NCBI GenBank assembly: GCA_008933995.1
Contig: WARS01000063.1
Location: 912,501-976,500, forward strand
Source: Datnioides undecimradiatus
Taxonomy: Eukaryota; Chordata; Actinopteri; Lobotiformes; Datnioididae
Length of the DNA stretch: 64,000 nt
Direction of reading: 5' to 3'
Shown: positions 61,678-64,000 of the stretch, one piece after another
How the letters are laid out: the number at the start of each line of letters is the position of its first letter
How positions within the stretch are numbered: the first letter of the stretch is position 1
The notes under the pieces: generated by a model
What the model saw: the letters and a program-made list of their open reading frames with translations, nothing else
Told to the model about the DNA's origin: nothing
Databases searched by the model: none
Made by a program: the position numbers and the translations under genes

Positions 61678-64000
61678 TATTTTTTTTTTTTTTTATTTTT
61701 TTTTTTTACTAACAAGGGGAACAAACCCTTAAACTATCAGGCCCAGAACTCTCAGTCAAGTCTAAAAAACAGGTATAATTAGCCACCATGTCTACCAAAG
61801 CAGAACTGGAAGGACAGCAATAACTGCTCCTGTGTGTTTTTTTTATAATATATTGTTTTATATTTGGCCTTAGAAATGGTTCTGGTGATACAAAGATGTG
61901 TGTGTGTGTGTGTGTGTACGTGTAGGCCATTGTGTATTTCGAGAAAGAGGAAGATGCTAAGAAAGTGAACAGCATGGACAGCTTCAATGTGAAAGGAAAA
62001 CCAGTCACTGTTGTCAAAGAAAAGGTATCACTGTCTGTCTCTCTTTATCCGACTTTTGGAAATTAACATTTTAACACTTTGTCTTTTGCCTTGTGGTCAC
62101 TTTGCCAATAAGCAGATTTAGACTCAAACAACATATCTCACTTTTTATGCTCACAGGAGACCGATTTTAAGGAGCAAAAGAAGACTCCGCAGAAGTAAGA
62201 TGTGTTTCACACAGATCTTTTTAAAGCAGGGTTTTATCTGTTTTTTTGTCAATATATTACAATGATTTTGAATTTGCTGCCTTAATTTGTTTTAAATATG
62301 TTTTCAGGTTAGAATGTAGTGAAGATAGACAGTATTTCAAACACCTCTGCAGTTAATTTGAGACCCTTCCTTTTCTCCATTTTCTTTACAGAAAATCTGC
62401 TGTGCCCAGTGTCCCCAAACCACAAACAACCAAATCCACAACCACCACTACCACTAAAAAGGTTCTTAAACCTATGTCCAACATCTCTGGAGCTAAAAAA
62501 GTTACAACAGGCAAACTTTCCACTCAAAAAAGTGCAGCTAAAAGCTCAGTAAAAGGCCCAAAGACTGAATCAAAAGTCTTGGTTTCCAAAGCCAAAAACA
62601 TCTCAACACAGCAGAAAGCTGAATTGGTGAAAACAGGAAAGTTGCCTGCGAAGGGACCTTTGAAAAAGGTTGTGGTAAAGCAAAAATGCTCCCAGTCTGA
62701 AGCCAGTGGTGACTCTAAACAAAAATGCATACCTGAAAAGTCTGAAACCAGTGTTAAAAAATCTGTGGGGGAGCTGAAAGAGACAACCAAGGTTGATAAA
62801 CCAAAGGTTTTGGCTTCCAAAGCAACACCAACATCAGCTACTCAGAAACCCAGTCCTCCAGTAGACAAGTCATCTGCAGCAGGAGCTGTGGCAAAAGAAA
62901 AGGTTGAAGGAACAAATGCACAGCATGGGAGTGTGCCATCTAAAACTACAGATTCAAAAAATCGCTCTGATAAAGAACATCCCAAACCTAAAGAATCTGA
63001 AACCAAAAGTAAAGAAACTGTGGTGGTGCCGCAGGACGCAGCTAAAGTTGTTGAAACGGCAAATGGGGCAACTTGTAAATCCAAGCATCAAGCAAAACCT
63101 CCCAAAGCTGAAAACACTGAAGAAGCTGAATCAGTGGAGCTTGGGCAAACAGGAATGGCAGAGCCCATTAAAGTTGGAAGTTGTGCTGAGTTCAACAGAT
63201 CAACAGATGGTAGGCCCAGTCATAGTCAACCACCAACCACTGCAGAGGAAACATCCAGCAAACCTCTGCCACTTGATCAGCAAAGCCAGCAGTCAGAATC
63301 AGAGTCAGAACAACCCAAGATTAAGATGGAGGATGCAGGAACGCCCACTGAAGCTGCTGTGGAGGCAAAGCTGCCAGGTGGAGGGGTGGAGACTGAAACA
63401 GTGCAAAAAGGTATGTTGGAGACCTTTTTTAATTGATGGATGGTGACGTTGTTTGAATCTGTCATGTGAATAAGGCTCAAAATATAAGACCAAAACCAAA
63501 TGTGCTTGTTACTTATTAATTTATCCTTTTGCTGCTGTCCTGTGAGAACTATGCATCTCCAGCAAGTCAGCTCTAATGAACAATGTAACCAAAGGTCTTT
63601 ATAAAAGGTGTTATAGTTCCTTGCAAGGGATACCAGAGCAGGGTTTCAGTGCATGAAAACTTCATGACACAGATGAATTAACATTCTAGAGTTTGGTGGT
63701 GCCAAACCCATACAGGCCCTGGCTTGTAGATATCTGGTAAACAAGTCAGAGGACCAGATCAGTCATACCTTTATTATATTCTCAACAAGTGGGTAACAAT
63801 GTTTGGTGTCTATTGAGAGCACCGTGCTGTAGGGGGCATTTATATAGAAGTGGAGGCAGTAAAGTTCAGGCACCTCACTCAGACACGTTAGGTAACCCTG
63901 TCCATAGTAGGTCAGTCGCAAACTGTTTTTGTCAACCTGTTTCGTCTTTTTAGACCCTTTTTGTTTTTTGCAGGACTAACACCTGACTCAATCGGTGTAA
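56425..64000 (+). CDS. znf638: zinc finger protein 638-like, 5' eleven coding exons (3' end outside window)
   Basis: ZNF638 (NP220) is a large nuclear speckle protein that binds cytidine-rich DNA and RNA and acts in splicing and transcription; this role is from the mammalian protein. Eleven exons join in frame to about 1381 residues (human about 1978). Domains: conserved block ESAANILLHFGLEKEDLEQL near residue 230-270, VIDYGHTGKY, low-complexity Q/K/R stretch, MHDYTAASPRVFPH leading into a matrin-type zinc finger (C-x2-C-x12-H-x5-H) split between exons 2 and 3, an RS-rich region, an RRM (exons 8-9), and a long Lys/Ser/Thr/Glu-rich tail. The start is the ATG at 56425 (MSHPLYNP, like human MSRPRFNP) with A at -3. 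The upstream open frame to about 56278 has no ATG. Identity rests on remembered human sequence. Confidence 0.92.
58402..59705 (+). other. znf638: znf638 intron 2
   Basis: A 1.3-kb intron interrupting the zinc finger codons. It has only a short TATATA run near 58976-58990; no exon or other feature is seen. Confidence 0.8.
59706..59767 (+). CDS. znf638: znf638 exon 3 (second half of zinc finger)
   Basis: DWLSHQNTTVHLENCKLLRQ plus two bases. It supplies the two zinc-binding histidines. Acceptor TGCTAG, donor CAGCG|GTCAGT with C at +3. Confidence 0.94.
59980..60018 (+). CDS. znf638: znf638 exon 4 (39 nt)
   Basis: YPEWDGELAPGP, matching human YPDWNPE after the finger. Acceptor TCCACAG, donor CCCAG|GTAAAT. 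Confidence 0.92.
60188..60373 (+). CDS. znf638: znf638 exon 5 (RS region start)
   Basis: Reads RAAGNDAKPSATPSVQTPQR, then SRSHSRSSSPHHYHGSEGRR and SRSRSPHSSRYTR. Acceptor GCTTCAG, donor GCAG|GTGTGT. Confidence 0.93.
60536..60909 (+). CDS. znf638: znf638 exon 6 (RS region with short repeats)
   Basis: RSRSRSHSPQYDRSTSSHYW, then repeated RR(P/D)D(K/E)xxSP-type units including two PMRRPD(E/K) copies 30 bp apart, ending SLAKKLLETS. Acceptor CATGAG, donor TCAG|GTTTGA. Confidence 0.92.
61094..61293 (+). CDS. znf638: znf638 exon 7
   Basis: AVQSLSKQSDLETVVKTLAP, then ALLAELAKMK, a nine-serine run and a Lys-rich end. Acceptor CTCCAG, weak donor AAAG|GTTTTG. Confidence 0.88.
61416..61538 (+). CDS. znf638: znf638 exon 8 (RRM first half)
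   Basis: SGTTMVKLHGIRHSLSHTEV, then VASVERFGKTKSVVLFRSRL and E. VKLHGI and the KSVVLFRSR strand correspond to RRM RNP2- and RNP1-like positions of the matrin-3 class. Acceptor GCTCAG, donor GAG|GTACGT. Confidence 0.93.
61639..61707 (+). repeat. (AT)n microsatellite and poly-T run in znf638 intron 8
   Basis: An AT run of about 37 bp followed by about 32 bases that are almost all T. It lies between the two RRM exons. Confidence 0.92.
61926..62024 (+). CDS. znf638: znf638 exon 9 (RRM second half)
   Basis: AIVYFEKEEDAKKVNSMDSF, then NVKGKPVTVVKEK, the last strands and helix of the RRM. The acceptor follows a TG repeat and reads ACGTGTAG; donor AAG|GTATCA. Confidence 0.93.
62157..62194 (+). CDS. 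znf638: znf638 exon 10 (38 nt)
   Basis: ETDFKEQKKTPQ plus two bases. Acceptor CTCACAG, donor AGAA|GTAAGA. Confidence 0.88.
62392..63410 (+). CDS. znf638: znf638 exon 11 (long Lys/Ser/Thr/Glu-rich exon)
   Basis: 339 codons starting KKSAVPSVPKPQTTKSTTTT. Low-complexity, basic then acidic, no domain seen; it equals the disordered region after the first RRM in human ZNF638. Acceptor TTTACAG, donor AAAAG|GTATGT. Confidence 0.92.
63974..64000 (+). CDS. znf638: znf638 exon 12 (cut by window end)
   Basis: After TTTTTTGCAG the frame from exon 11 continues G-LTPDSIGV to the last base. Only 27 bases are visible, so the call rests on acceptor and phase. The preceding intron 63411-63973 shows nothing recognised. 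Confidence 0.65.

Noticed and set aside
61718-61773. Possible extra znf638 exon between the two RRM exons
   Set aside because: It has an AAG acceptor after poly-T and an AACAG|GTATAA donor, but is 56 nt and would shift the frame between two phase-0 exons inside the RRM.

Overview
This is nuclear DNA from a ray-finned fish, probably a percomorph teleost. Exons are short and split by GT-AG introns that are mostly about 80-2000 bp. (CA)n/(TG)n microsatellites are dense, and several diverged interspersed repeats read like families common in percomorph genomes. There are no bacterial-style operons and no CRISPR, rRNA or tRNA genes. Nearly all short ORFs here are shadows of microsatellites or of a long polypurine tract.

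The window holds the 5' parts of two genes arranged head to head. (1) Minus strand, 51105 down to 11436: dysferlin (dysf), a ferlin membrane-repair protein. Exons 1-16 and 18-40 (human numbering) join without any frame break into 1475 codons covering C2A, C2B, FerI, C2C, FerA, FerB, the DysF region, C2D and C2E. The last exons (C2F, C2G, transmembrane anchor) lie beyond position 1. Two extra dysf exons are also visible: an alternative first exon equivalent to mammalian 'C2A variant 1' (45699-45771), and a 33-nt in-frame cassette exon at the place of human alternative exon 17 (31761-31793). (2) Plus strand, about 54540 to beyond 64000: a znf638 (NP220-like) nuclear RNA-binding protein. It has a large first coding exon, a matrin-type zinc finger split over two exons, an RS-rich region and an RRM, and it runs off the right edge.

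Layout: 1-11435 is the left part of a long dysf intron 40, with a roughly 1.9-kb polypurine tract at 5575-7445 and a pair of old repeat copies at 7983-8645. 11436-20122 carries exons 40-33, with a degenerate 125-bp tandem repeat in intron 38. 20123-25372 is the repeat-rich intron 32. 25373-31551 is a dense block (exons 32-18) in which several splice sites sit directly on CA/TG repeats. 31552-41683 holds exons 17-2. 41684-51017 is intron 1 with the alternative first exon. 51106-54540 is the inter-promoter region, with a perfect CArG box, a myogenic-type E-box and a MEF2-type site on the dysf side. 54521-64000 is znf638.

The two genes do not share a pathway; one is a sarcolemma repair protein and the other a nuclear RNA/DNA-binding protein. 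They are also neighbours in mammals. I found no novel multi-gene system. The most interesting material is regulatory: alternative promoter and cassette exon use in dysf, and AC/UG repeats that would fold whole small introns into hairpins.
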